A DNA stretch of 64,000 bases from DASXMT01 sp963812965. GTDB taxonomy: Bacteria; Actinomycetota; Acidimicrobiia; Acidimicrobiales; RAAP-2. Below the pieces are notes generated by a model that saw only the letters and a program-made list of their open reading frames with translations, was not told the DNA's origin and searched no databases. Both the position numbers and the translations under genes were made by a program. The stretch covers positions 124,001 to 188,000 of the forward strand of contig CAWEXG010000011.1 of NCBI GenBank assembly GCA_963812965.1, written 5' to 3'. Numbering within the stretch: position 1 is the first letter of the stretch; every line of letters starts with the position of its first letter. This document shows positions 37,216-46,534 of the stretch, piece by piece.

Positions 37216-38581
37216 TCACGGTACAAGTGCTTCGAACCCAGCCCGAAAGAGCCGACTGCGCTCCCGATAACCACCTCCACCTGCGGGGGTCGGCGCCCCC
37301 GGCGAGAAGAGGACCACCCCGCCGTCCGGGGTGATGTCGGCGGCGATGCACACCGCATCGGACACGTCAGCTCCTTCGGTGACAGCGACATCGGCATGCC
37401 GAGCGTCTGCTGTCGCCACCAGCGACTCGATGATCCGGTCGCCGTCAGGGGGAATGACCACGACCCGGGGGGTGGGGGTCCTGGAGACGACGGCGTCGGC
37501 GAGCTGACCGAAGTCGATGCCCCTGTCCGCTCCTCCGAGGATGATGGTCAACGGGCGGTCGCCGAAGGCGCGTACCGAGGCAGTGGTGGCAAACGGATTG
37601 CTGGCCAAGGCGTCGTCCACGAATTCAACGGCCCTTCGAGTGCCGATCGACTGGCATCGAGACGGAAGGCCCTCGAAGGAGTCGATGGCCTGAGCAACGG
37701 CGTCGGCCGGCGGCGGTGCCCCGGTCAGCAGCATGATGCCGGCGATGGCGCCGCACAGGTTGGTCACGTTGTGGCGACCAGGGGCTCGCAGACCTGCGTA
37801 CTCGACCAGACGGTCACCATCGATCGTGATCCACCCAGACGCAGCACGAACCGGTCCGGCATCCCCGTAGAGCACGCGGCGAGGATGGTCAGCAGTGCGC
37901 GTCACTGCTTCGGCGCTTTCCGAATTCGACGGCCACCGATCCCGTCGGACCGACAGAGATCAGACGCAGCTTGTCTCGGTAGTAGGCCTCGATATCCCGG
38001 TGCCAATCCAGATGATCGGGAGCCAGGCTGGTGAGCACGGATGCCGGCGGAGACGTGACAACCTCCGCCGCCTGAAAGGACGAGACCTCGACCACATACA
38101 CGTCGATGTCGGGCTGCTCGTACAGGTCGGTGACCGGAATGCCGATGTTGCCGGCCAGCGCGACCCGTGCACCGGTGTTCCTGAGGATCCGCGCTGCCAG
38201 CGTAGCCGTGGTGCTCTTACCCTTCGTCCCGGTGATCGCCAGCACCGGTTGGTCGTGAAAGTCCTGGAGCCATACGGCAAGAGGGGTGGTGACCGTCACG
38301 CCGCGGTCCGTCGCCTCGACGAGCTCGTCCCGGTACCGGCTCACCCCCGGCGCTCGGACGATGGCTTCGACATCCGCCAGCACCGAGCGTGAGGGAGGGT
38401 GCACGGCAAGATCAGACCCCACCGTGGTGGCGATCCGAAGACCGGTAGCAGTCGGATCGTCGTCCACCAGGACCGGGGACGCACCCCGCTCGATCAACAG
38501 ACGGGCGAACGCCGCTCCTTCCTGTCCCAGCCCCCACACGGCGACCCGGCTGGACACGAGCGACTCCAGCGTCGCCGTCAC
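37216..38581 (-). CDS. murD2: MurD2: UDP-N-acetylmuramoyl-L-alanine--L-glutamate ligase (one single-base insertion)
   Basis: Mur ligase of about 455 residues once an extra base near 37906 is skipped. It has the N-terminal substrate-binding strand SRVAVWGLGQEGAAFARLLI, the ATP loop AITGTKGKSTTATLAARILR, VVEVSSFQAAE, LAPDHLDWHRDIEAYYRDK (Asp/His) and NVTNLCGAIAG. GTG 38581 overlaps the MurL stop (GTGA). It sits outside any division cluster and directly behind murL. In the known MurL pathway this ligase adds L-Glu, not D-Glu, to UDP-MurNAc-L-Ala, and MurL then epimerises it. The L-Glu specificity is inferred from that partnership. Confidence 0.88.
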
Positions 38582-39989
38582 GGAGCGACGCCCGAGTGCT
38601 CGGATCGATCGTGGCCTTCGAGCAGGTTGGCCACCAGCGTTCCCACATCGCTGGATCCAGCTCGTCACGGTCGAACACCGACGTGCCGCTCGGTGTCAGG
38701 AGGTCTCGGACGTCCTCGTCGCCGACCATGGCCTCGGCAGTCGGTGCCAAGGCCTCGATCACCGGGGAGCCGGACCATGCGGGCATGTGGGCAAGCAACC
38801 TGACGGCCACCGCGGACTCGCGACGCTCCCCCACGCACTCGAACGGCTTGTCCTCATCGCTCATCAGAGCTCGGAACCCTTCGATCTGCTCCGGATCGGC
38901 GAACATGTCTCGCCCGATGATGTCGGTGACCGACGACCGAGGCAGGAACGGCGCCAGCATCAAGCCCACGAACCGGCATTTAGGGCAGTGACCGCACCAG
39001 CGGTCTCCAGCTGCTGCACCCTGCCGGAAGACGGCGTTACAGCTGCAGAACGTGTCGTGGTACTGGGTCAGGGTGGCGAACGCCCGGGCGATGGCCAGCT
39101 CCGAGTACGGACGGAGCCCTGACCCGTAGACCAGATCGGGGTCGATCGAGGTGGTGATCAGGTCGCGCAATGCCAGCTCGAACGGGTAGCTCTTCGAGAA
39201 CTGGTGATTAACCGGTACGCCATCGACCATCGACGTCTCCTCGCTGGCCGAACGTTCGATGGCCATGGCCACCACGTCGTAGTCGTACAGGAAGCTCCCC
39301 ACCACAGCGATCAGGGAGACGATGGCAGTGATCGGGACGTGGCCGTTCAGCGCCCCTTGCTCGTTGAGCTCTCTGAGAGAAGGGTCCAGCCGTCGGCGCA
39401 CTTCGATGAGCTGGAGCCCGGTCTGTGCAGTCAGCTCCTTGACCAGTGGGTGAGGATTCACCGCGAACAGGCGGGGAGACAGGGAGCGGAGGGCTTCGAT
39501 GAGCACCATCGAGTCCTTCCCTCCACCGATCGGCACCAAGAGGCTGGGAGAGCCGTCCCGAACTCGGGACAGCAGCGAGTGGGCCGAACCAGACGCCGGA
39601 TCGGCTTCGATCTTCACCTGGACCGGCACCCTCAGGCCGTTGTGCACGGCGAACTCCCGAAGGCCGTCGTCGTAGAGAAGACGGTGGAACTCCAGCTCCG
39701 CCGGCGTCAGCGCAGTATGTTCCGCTCGGATGGTGGCCGGAGCCGCCGCCTTGAAGTAGCTGACCCCGGCGGCGATGTGAAGGTGGTCGATGGCCCGTTC
39801 GAATCCCTCGGGCAGCGTCGACGACCCGGCGTCTTCCGGTTCGGTGACGAACTCGATGGTCTCGCTGAACCGGTACCGGTCGTCGAACCCGTACCGGAGG
39901 GTGACGATCCGGGCATCCCGGTCGTACTCCCAGTCGATAATCCGAAAGGTGCTGATCGATGCCGGATCGAACGGACGGGAGTCGCTCAT
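38578..39989 (-). CDS. murL: MurL: UDP-MurNAc-L-Ala-L-Glu epimerase (one single-base deletion near its end)
   Basis: About 470 residues. The PP-loop-like ATP site LLVPIGGGKDSMVLIEAL is near residue 180, followed by FAVNPHPLVKELTAQTG and HVPITAIVSLIAVVGSFLYD, then a cysteine cluster CSCNAVF...WCGHCPKC and FVGLMLAPFL. This matches MurL, first described in Xanthomonas, which uses ATP (to AMP and PPi) to turn the terminal L-Glu of UDP-MurNAc-L-Ala-L-Glu to D-Glu. As written the frame runs on to 38412. Restoring one base near 38633 gives the end VANLLEGHDRSEHSGVAP, whose stop overlaps the murD2 start. ATG 39989 is divergent from csoR. Confidence 0.87.
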
Positions 39990-40067
39990 CGCGCCCGCCA
40001 GCGTACAGGTTCGATGTCCCGACTACGCCGGAATACCGGCCCCAGAACCCTTCGCGTCGGGCTCTTG

Positions 40068-40084
40068 ATACCCTAGGGGGGTAT
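40068..40084. promoter_or_regulatory. CsoR-type operator
   Basis: ATACCCTAGGGGGGTAT, a near-perfect G-tract inverted repeat of the form bound by copper-sensing CsoR/RcnR repressors. It lies 52 bases before the csoR start, overlapping a TTGATA and TATATA-like promoter region, between murL and csoR. Metal binding to CsoR would release it. Confidence 0.85.
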
Positions 40085-40135
40085 ATAGCAACAAAGCACA
40101 GAGCGGCCGCCAGAAGCCACGATCCGGAGGAACCG

Positions 40136-40444
40136 ATGGAACCCAGAGACCCCGATCACCAAGAACCCGGATATCACGACCACAGAGACGCCATACAGAA
40201 GCGGCTACGCCGTGTCGAGGGACAGGTACGGGGCCTCCAGAAGATGATCGACGAGGACCGGTACTGCATCAACATCCTGGAGCAGGTGGCTGCGGCCACG
40301 AAGGCGCTGCAGTCGGTAGCCATCGAGCTGCTCGAAGACCACCTGGCCCACTGCGTTACCGATGCCGTCCACGCCGGAGGGGGCGACGCCACCGCGAAGA
40401 TCGCCGAGGCATCGGCGGCGATTGCCCGGCTGGTCCGCTCGTGA
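40136..40444 (+). CDS. csoR: CsoR/FrmR family metal-sensing repressor
   Basis: A 102-residue all-helical repressor. RRVEGQVRGLQKMIDEDRYC leads to the sensor Cys, and HLAHC supplies the His and second Cys, the Cys-His-Cys set of Cu(I)-sensing CsoR. ATG 40136 has GGAGG before it. A matching operator lies just upstream, and the stop overlaps the GTG of the permease-YHS gene (GTGA), so the two are one autoregulated operon. Copper is the likely inducer from the ligand set; another thiophilic metal is possible. Confidence 0.92.
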   Translation: MEPRDPDHQEPGYHDHRDAIQKRLRRVEGQVRGLQKMIDEDRYCINILEQVAAATKALQSVAIELLEDHLAHCVTDAVHAGGGDATAKIAEASAAIARLVRS

Positions 40445-41889
40445 CGGTCGGCGCCCTGACGGGTGTGGTCTGGATCGACGAGATCGGGCGCAGCCTGCGT
40501 GAGGGCTTCTTCATGTTCTGGGTGACCTTGTGGCCGCTGATCCTCGGCTTCGGTCTGTCCGGCGCCGTCCAGGCGTTCGCCAGCCGGGAGGGCATCCAAC
40601 GGAAGCTGGGCGATCACCGACCCCGGTCGATTGCCCGTGCCTCCGGCTACGGCATGGTCTCCTCGTCGTGCTCGTATGCAGCGTCGGCCATGTCGAAGTC
40701 GCTCTTCGCCAAGGGCGCCGACTTCGTCGCTTCCATGGTGTTCATGTTCGCCTCCACCAACCTGGTCGTAGAGCTGGGCATCGTGCTCGTCGTGCTCATG
40801 GGTTGGCAGTTCGCCGTCAGCGAGTTCGTTGGCGGCGCCATCATGATCGTCCTTCTGGTGGCTGTGGGTGGCCTGTACTTCCGGGGGCGACTGGTCGTCC
40901 AAGCCCGGGACAGGTTGCAGGCAGAGGAACGGCCGTCGATAGACGAGCACCGGCTGGGGGGGCACGAAGGAGCGAGCGCAGAGACGCATGCTCACGATCA
41001 CCACGTACGAGACGAAGAGCAGAGTGGCCCGGCGACAAGCCCGGACCGTCTCCCCACCGAGCCTCATGCCCGTGAGTCGTGGCGAACACGCGTGCGGTCG
41101 GCGTCAGGTTGGTCCGATGCAGCCGGCTACACCATGGCCGACTTCACCATGCTCCGCAAAGAGCTGGTCGTCGGGTTCGTCGTCGCTGGGTTCCTGTCAG
41201 AGCTCGTTCCCGTCACCGTCTGGAACGCCTTGTTCATCCACGGTCATGGCTTCTGGACCACCCTCGAGAACGTCATGATCGGACCGTTCATCGCCCTGAT
41301 CAGCTTCGTGTGCTCGATAGGGAACGTTCCCTTGGCCGCAGCCCTCTGGCATGGCGGCATCTCGTTCGGAGGTGTGGTCTCCTTCATCTTCGCCGATCTC
41401 ATCACCCTTCCCCTCCTCTTGATCTACCGCAAGCAGTACGGCGGCGGCCTGGCGCTCCGCATGCTCATGGTGTTCTGGGGAGTTATGTCCCTTGCCGGGC
41501 TGATCACCGAGCTCATCTTCGACGTCGCCGGTCTCATCCCCACGACACGCCACACCCAGGTGGTCGCCACTCGCTTCTCCTGGAACTACACGACGTACCT
41601 GAACATCATCTTCATCGTCGTGTTCGGTGTCCTGTACTGGCTGCACCGGAACCGTGAGCGGTTCGGTGGCGGCACCGGCTACGCCGTCGATCCGATGTGC
41701 GGGATGCAGGTGGAGACAGCGCATGCACCGGCCAACACGACGCACCACGGTCGCAAGGTCTTCTTCTGCTCCGACCGATGTCGTGAGCGGTTCCTCTCCA
41801 ACCCGCCCGAGAGGGTCAGTGGTGGTAGCTCGAGGGCTCCTTCGGGAGCGGAGCGCTCAACGACGACAGGTACTCCACCACCTGGGTGA
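40441..41889 (+). CDS. UPF0718/ArsP-like permease fused to a C-terminal YHS metal-binding domain
   Basis: A 482-residue membrane protein. About ten helices lie in two halves (WPLILGFGLSGAVQAFASRE, MVSSSCSYAASAMSKSLFAK; SFVCSIGNVPLAAALWHGG), matching the permease family that includes ArsP and other metal or metalloid exporters. Between the halves is a His/Asp-rich cytoplasmic loop (ETHAHDHHVRDEEQ). After the last helix, residues 420-460 form a YHS/TRASH domain (YAVDPMCGMQVE; KVFFCSDRCRERFLSNP). Co-regulation by CsoR suggests copper or another thiophilic metal. The last 74 bases overlap the 3' end of the gad gene on the other strand. Confidence 0.85.
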   Translation: MTVGALTGVVWIDEIGRSLREGFFMFWVTLWPLILGFGLSGAVQAFASREGIQRKLGDHRPRSIARASGYGMVSSSCSYAASAMSKSLFAKGADFVASMVFMFASTNLVVELGIVLVVLMGWQFAVSEFVGGAIMIVLLVAVGGLYFRGRLVVQARDRLQAEERPSIDEHRLGGHEGASAETHAHDHHVRDEEQSGPATSPDRLPTEPHARESWRTRVRSASGWSDAAGYTMADFTMLRKELVVGFVVAGFLSELVPVTVWNALFIHGHGFWTTLENVMIGPFIALISFVCSIGNVPLAAALWHGGISFGGVVSFIFADLITLPLLLIYRKQYGGGLALRMLMVFWGVMSLAGLITELIFDVAGLIPTTRHTQVVATRFSWNYTTYLNIIFIVVFGVLYWLHRNRERFGGGTGYAVDPMCGMQVETAHAPANTTHHGRKVFFCSDRCRERFLSNPPERVSGGSSRAPSGAERSTTTGTPPPG

Positions 41890-43210
41890 GGTCGGTCAGG
41901 AACAGGTCGGCCAGATCGTTACTGAAGCCGTTGCGGACGACCACCCGCAGCACGCTGAGATCCTGGCGGTTCTCGGGAAAGGTGTAGGCAGGCACCAGCC
42001 ATCCTTTGCCACGCAGCTCCTTCGAGACGTGGAAGACGTCGTACGCCTTGACGTCGTCGTTCAGGGCGAACGCGAACACCGGCAGCTCGCTGCCGTCGGT
42101 CAGGAGCCAGAACGGCCCGAGCTCGGCGATGCCTGAGGCCAGGCGGGTGGCGACGTTGCGGCACGCCTGTTGGATGGCCCGATACCCCTCGAACCCCAAC
42201 CGGATGAGGTTGTAGTACTGGGTCACCACCTGGTTGCCAGGTCGAGAGAAGTTGAGGGCAAAGGTGGGCATGTTCCCACCGAGATAGTTCACCCGGAACA
42301 CCAGGTCCTCCGGCAAGGCTTCGGCATCCCGCCACACGACCCACCCCACGCCGGGATAGACGAGACCGTACTTGTGCCCGGAGGCGTTGATGGACTGCAC
42401 CCTGGGCAGTCGGAAGTCCCAGACCAGATCGGGGTCGATGAACGGTGCGATGAAGCCACCGGAGGCGGCGTCGACGTGAACAGGGACGTCGATCCCCTTT
42501 TCGCTCTGCAGGCGATCGAGCGCGCTGCAGATCTCTCCGATCGGCTCGTAGCTCCCGTCGAACGTGGAGCCGAGAATGGCGACCACGCCGATGGTGTTCT
42601 CGTCGCAGTAGGCCGCCACTTCCTCTCCGGTCAGATGGAAGCGGTTCCCCTCCACTGGGATCATGCGCGGCTCGATCTCCCAGTACCGGCAGAACTTCTC
42701 CCAGCACACCTGGACGTTGGCTCCCATCACCATGTTGGGCTTCCCGACCGGCTTGCCCGCCTGCTCCATGCGCTGACGCCACCGCCACTTGAGAGCCATG
42801 CCGCCGAGCATGGCCGCCTCACTCGACCCGGTCGTCGACGTGCCCGTTGCCCCGCCTTCATCAGGGGCGCTCCACAGATGGCTGATCATGTTGACGCACC
42901 GCATCTCGAGGTCGGCGGTGCGGGGGTACTCGTCTTTGTCGATCATGTTCTTGTCGAACGTCTCGGCCATCAACTCCCGAGCTTCCGGCTCCATCCAGGT
43001 TGTGACAAAGGTGGCCAGGTTAAGACGTGAGAGGCCGTCGAGGAGGAGCTCGTCACGGACCAGCTCGAGCGCGGTATCGGCACGCATCGAGTCGGCAGGG
43101 ATGATCGTGGTGGCAGCGAGCTTCTCTTCGTTGGCTCGTGCGAACATCGGATCGATGGCCGAATCAGCAGTGGACTCGTCCTTCAGGGGCTCGCTGCGGT
43201 GAACTGCCAT
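41816..43210 (-). CDS. gadB: Glutamate decarboxylase
   Basis: A 464-residue PLP enzyme converting glutamate to GABA and CO2 with proton consumption. Visible are FVTTWMEPEARELMAETFDK, GTSTTGSSEAAMLGGMALKW, VHVDAASGGFIAPFIDPDL (PLP-holding Asp) and the lysine site SINASGHKYGLVYPGVGWVV. Start ATG 43210 has AAGGAG seven bases upstream. No antiporter gene is adjacent, so a full acid-resistance module is not shown. Its 3' end overlaps the permease gene tail to tail. Confidence 0.95.
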   Translation of the reverse strand: MAVHRSEPLKDESTADSAIDPMFARANEEKLAATTIIPADSMRADTALELVRDELLLDGLSRLNLATFVTTWMEPEARELMAETFDKNMIDKDEYPRTADLEMRCVNMISHLWSAPDEGGATGTSTTGSSEAAMLGGMALKWRWRQRMEQAGKPVGKPNMVMGANVQVCWEKFCRYWEIEPRMIPVEGNRFHLTGEEVAAYCDENTIGVVAILGSTFDGSYEPIGEICSALDRLQSEKGIDVPVHVDAASGGFIAPFIDPDLVWDFRLPRVQSINASGHKYGLVYPGVGWVVWRDAEALPEDLVFRVNYLGGNMPTFALNFSRPGNQVVTQYYNLIRLGFEGYRAIQQACRNVATRLASGIAELGPFWLLTDGSELPVFAFALNDDVKAYDVFHVSKELRGKGWLVPAYTFPENRQDLSVLRVVVRNGFSNDLADLFLTDLTQVVEYLSSLSAPLPKEPSSYHH

Positions 43211-43379
43211 GTCACGCTCCTTGGTGATGAGACGGTCGTGATCGTTCGGCTCGATGGTACGGCCGATCAAGAGCCCACTGTAGAGAGAGCGGACGCCGCT
43301 CGCAGAAAAACACCAAGCCGGGTGGCCCACCCCTGCCATAGACGGCAAGAGGCGAACACCCGGCTCGGTGGTACGCAGT

Positions 43380-43397
43380 GGTCGGGAGATCCCGACC
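43380..43397 (-). terminator. Hairpin terminator of the cold-shock gene
   Basis: GGTCGGGA and TCCCGACC pair perfectly, 13 bases past the cspA stop. There is no T tract, as often in high-GC actinobacteria. Confidence 0.65.
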
Positions 43398-43409
43398 GAT
43401 CACTCGGGC

Positions 43410-43613
43410 TTATACTTTGCGAACGCGGCTGGCCTGCATCCCCTTCTGACCCTGCGTGGCTTCGAACTCCACACGTTGGCCTTCCGGCAGATCACGGAAG
43501 CCCTCCATCTGGATCTCGGACTGGTGCACGAAGAGATCGTCACCACCACCGTCGGGCGAGATGAACCCGAAACCCTTTTCCGCATTGAACCACTTAACCG
43601 TACCTTCAGCCAT
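43410..43613 (-). CDS. cspA: Cold-shock protein (CspA family)
   Basis: A 67-residue single-strand nucleic acid binding protein. RNP1 KGFGFISPDG and RNP2 DDLFVHQSEI are intact, and the start MAEGTVKWFNAEKGF is canonical. An ATG six bases further upstream (43619) is also possible. The 5' region to 43737 has no gene and may act as the long leader seen in this family. Confidence 0.96.
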   Translation of the reverse strand: MAEGTVKWFNAEKGFGFISPDGGGDDLFVHQSEIQMEGFRDLPEGQRVEFEATQGQKGMQASRVRKV

Positions 43614-43737
43614 GATCATGTACCTCGTGAACTCCACGCAAACGAGCAGCAGGAGTCCATCGTTGGATACCAGTGCGGCAAGGCCCTGCGTGAAATAGGG
43701 CCGCTGGCGACACCTTAGCCCCCCGAGCACCGGCAAT

Positions 43738-46356
43738 GTGCGGTCATGCACAGGCGGGCTGCGCGATGCTCTCCGGGTGCGCCGTGAGCCGGCTGTTCCA
43801 CACTCTCCTGATGAGAACGCTCCTGATGTGAGCGTGCCGACGGATCCGGTGGCGTTCGAGTCGTCTCGACCTCATCCGTTCCGAGCGCTCATCCAGCTCC
43901 AGCCGGGTCGACCGGCGTTCGCGATCGGGTTGCGGATGGCGATCCTCATCGCCGTGCCCCTGGCCATCGGCGTGGCCATCGGCGAGCTGGCCCCCGCAAC
44001 CCTCTTCTGCATGGGCACCCTCAACTGCAGCATGGCCGATGTCGGTGGGGCTCGCATCAGCCGATGGCACGCGCTGTGTGCAGCCACGGTGCTCAACGCT
44101 CTCTCCGTTGGCCTGGGGACCATCGCTGGCATGCACGTGGGGTCGGCGATCGCGCTGATGTTCGTGGTCGCCTTCGCCTGTGGGCTGGCCAACCTGTTCG
44201 GCAACGTCGCCTCCAACGTGGGTTTCGTCGTCACCGTGCTCTTCATCGTGGGCTCCGGTCTCCCCGGGGATAGTTCGGTCGCCCTCGAGAGGATCTGGCT
44301 GGTTGCCGGCGGTGGAGCGACGGCCACGATTGTCGCCCTGGTGATCTGGCCCATACGACCGTATGCAGCCGCCTCGACAGCAGTGGCCGGCTGCTATCGA
44401 TCCCTTGCCGACCTGATCCGAGCGCTCGCCGGCAACGTCGACGGAGAGTCGGGATCCGATCAGACGGAGATCGCCCGGACCGCCGATATGGTGCGAAGCC
44501 AGGTCAACACGGCACGCTCCGTCGTCACCCTCACCCGGACGGGACGACGAGGCAGCAGCACCATGGGAAGCGCCCTCCTTCGGCTGGTGGGTGATGCCCA
44601 ACGGCTGTTGCACGAAGCAGAAGGGTTGGCAGCGTTGGTACGAACCGTGCCAAGAACTTCTGCTCCCAACGGCACAGGGTCTCCTCTAGAAGGCACAGGG
44701 CCAGCAGCCCAGAGCACGGAACCTCCTACCGGGATCGCACTCGATGCGATGGCGGCGGCGGTGACGACGTTGGCTGCAGCCATCGAACACCTGCACGTTG
44801 GGGATGCCTTCGATGCCGGGTCGGGCTACGCCCCTCTCCACACGCTCGACGGTGCGGTTGCCGACGTCACGACCTGGATGATGAGCATGCACACCCCGGA
44901 GACCTATGAGCAGGGAGTGGCAGTGCGGCCGATCGTCGACGGGCTCGAGGCCATGACCGCTGCCATATACGACGCATCGGCGACACTCACCCTCGGTGGC
45001 GCATCCCACGATGACGTACTCGCACTCGCACCCGACCTCTCGAGCACCGACCCCGAGCCACAACCGGGGCCACCAGCGGGACCACCAGCCGGGACACCAT
45101 CAGAGTCACCAGTCGGACCGCAGCCCACTTCCTGGTCGTCCGAGACCGTACAAACGAACGCCGCGAACCGCCCGCCGTCGGCTGTCCTGCCGTCGAGTCA
45201 CCCGAGCCCGAGTCGCGGCCGTGACCTGCTGGCGCGGCCCCTGAGGGTGTGGGCCACCATACGAACCAACCTGACCCCCGACTCGGCCATCTTCCGGCAC
45301 GGAGTCCGCTACGGGACCGTGACCGCCGTCGGTGTGGCCATCGCCATGCTCTTCCATGTGGACAAGGGGTACTGGGTGCCCCTCACCGCAGCCGTGGTGC
45401 TCCGGCCGTTCGTGGCCGACACCGTGCAGCGTTCCTTGCTGCGGGTGTTCGGCACGGCGGTGGGGGGAGTCATGGCCGCAGCGGTCGTCGCCGGCTTCCA
45501 CAGTCAAGCGGCGATGATCGTGGCGCTGTTCATCTTCTCGGGGTTGGCGTTCTCGTTCCTACCCCTCAACTATGGGCTGGGGGTCGTCTTCTTGACGCCG
45601 ACCCTCATCGTCCTGCTCTCCGCCGGTTCACCCGGCGACTGGCAGCTGGCGGGCCACCGAGTCATCGACACCCTCATCGGTGCGGCCATCGGACTGGCCG
45701 GTGGCTATCTACTCTGGCCCCGTGCCGACCGGCGGAGGTTCCCGGACGATCTCGCCGCTGCCATCACCGCCGACCAAGACCAGTTGGACAACGTCTTCGA
45801 TCGCTATCTGACGCCTGCTCGAACACCACGACCGAACAGCGGACCCTCCCCCTCGCTCCAACGAGCAGGACGGGCCGTCAGCAATGCGCAAGTCGGCTTC
45901 CAACGCCTGCTCGGGGGGCTTTCGGGACACAGCGACCAGGTCGTCCCCCTGTGGTCGATCACCGACGCCAGCAGGAGCGTGTACTTAGAGGCCAGCGCGC
46001 TCGAGAACCATCTGGACACGGTGAGCAGAGAGTTCGTGCCACCTCACCTGGACGAGGTTCGGTCCGCTCTCGACCAGATCCTGGGCGAGCTCGCCGATGC
46101 TCTGTCGCAACGGCGCTCCCCACGCTCACCCCAGCTGCTGATGACGAAACTCACAGACGCAGCCGGGGTACTCCGCCACGACGCAGAAGCCGCACGAAGC
46201 CTGCGGGAGGCAGAGCTGGCCGGCGGCGAACGCCGGGTCACCGATGCTGCTCGACAAGCACGTGACCTCGCCTTGGTCAGCGCGTCGATCGATCGCATCG
46301 TCGGCTCGTTGGCTGCCCTTCAGGCCGGCATCGACACGTTGGCCGATGCCTCCTGA
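43738..46356 (+). CDS. FUSC family membrane protein
   Basis: An 872-residue protein with two membrane blocks, each of five to six helices: residues about 50-215 (MAILIAVPLAIGVAIGELAP) and about 525-680 (YGTVTAVGVAIAMLFHVDKG; YWVPLTAAVVLRPFV). The hydrophilic parts between and after them are long, including a Pro/Gly-rich linker near 440 (QPGPPAGPPAGTPSESP). The arrangement is that of fusaric acid resistance/YccS-type proteins, thought to be inner-membrane efflux components. The GTG at 43738 is a weak start. An internal GTG (SVPTDPVAFESSRP) is possible. Confidence 0.85.
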   Translation: MRSCTGGLRDALRVRREPAVPHSPDENAPDVSVPTDPVAFESSRPHPFRALIQLQPGRPAFAIGLRMAILIAVPLAIGVAIGELAPATLFCMGTLNCSMADVGGARISRWHALCAATVLNALSVGLGTIAGMHVGSAIALMFVVAFACGLANLFGNVASNVGFVVTVLFIVGSGLPGDSSVALERIWLVAGGGATATIVALVIWPIRPYAAASTAVAGCYRSLADLIRALAGNVDGESGSDQTEIARTADMVRSQVNTARSVVTLTRTGRRGSSTMGSALLRLVGDAQRLLHEAEGLAALVRTVPRTSAPNGTGSPLEGTGPAAQSTEPPTGIALDAMAAAVTTLAAAIEHLHVGDAFDAGSGYAPLHTLDGAVADVTTWMMSMHTPETYEQGVAVRPIVDGLEAMTAAIYDASATLTLGGASHDDVLALAPDLSSTDPEPQPGPPAGPPAGTPSESPVGPQPTSWSSETVQTNAANRPPSAVLPSSHPSPSRGRDLLARPLRVWATIRTNLTPDSAIFRHGVRYGTVTAVGVAIAMLFHVDKGYWVPLTAAVVLRPFVADTVQRSLLRVFGTAVGGVMAAAVVAGFHSQAAMIVALFIFSGLAFSFLPLNYGLGVVFLTPTLIVLLSAGSPGDWQLAGHRVIDTLIGAAIGLAGGYLLWPRADRRRFPDDLAAAITADQDQLDNVFDRYLTPARTPRPNSGPSPSLQRAGRAVSNAQVGFQRLLGGLSGHSDQVVPLWSITDASRSVYLEASALENHLDTVSREFVPPHLDEVRSALDQILGELADALSQRRSPRSPQLLMTKLTDAAGVLRHDAEAARSLREAELAGGERRVTDAARQARDLALVSASIDRIVGSLAALQAGIDTLADAS

Positions 46357-46534
46357 CGGAGAACCAGTGGCGGCCGGTCCGGTGGATCTGCATACAGCAG
46401 TTGTGACGGTGGGGGCTTCGCGTCTCTCCCCGTGGAGGACAGAGAGTCGATGGCGTCACGGCGTCGCTCGGAAATCTGACGATCCCTGCCTATGCTGCTT
46501 GTGGAACAAGAACCACCCGAAGAGGAGAGCGACC

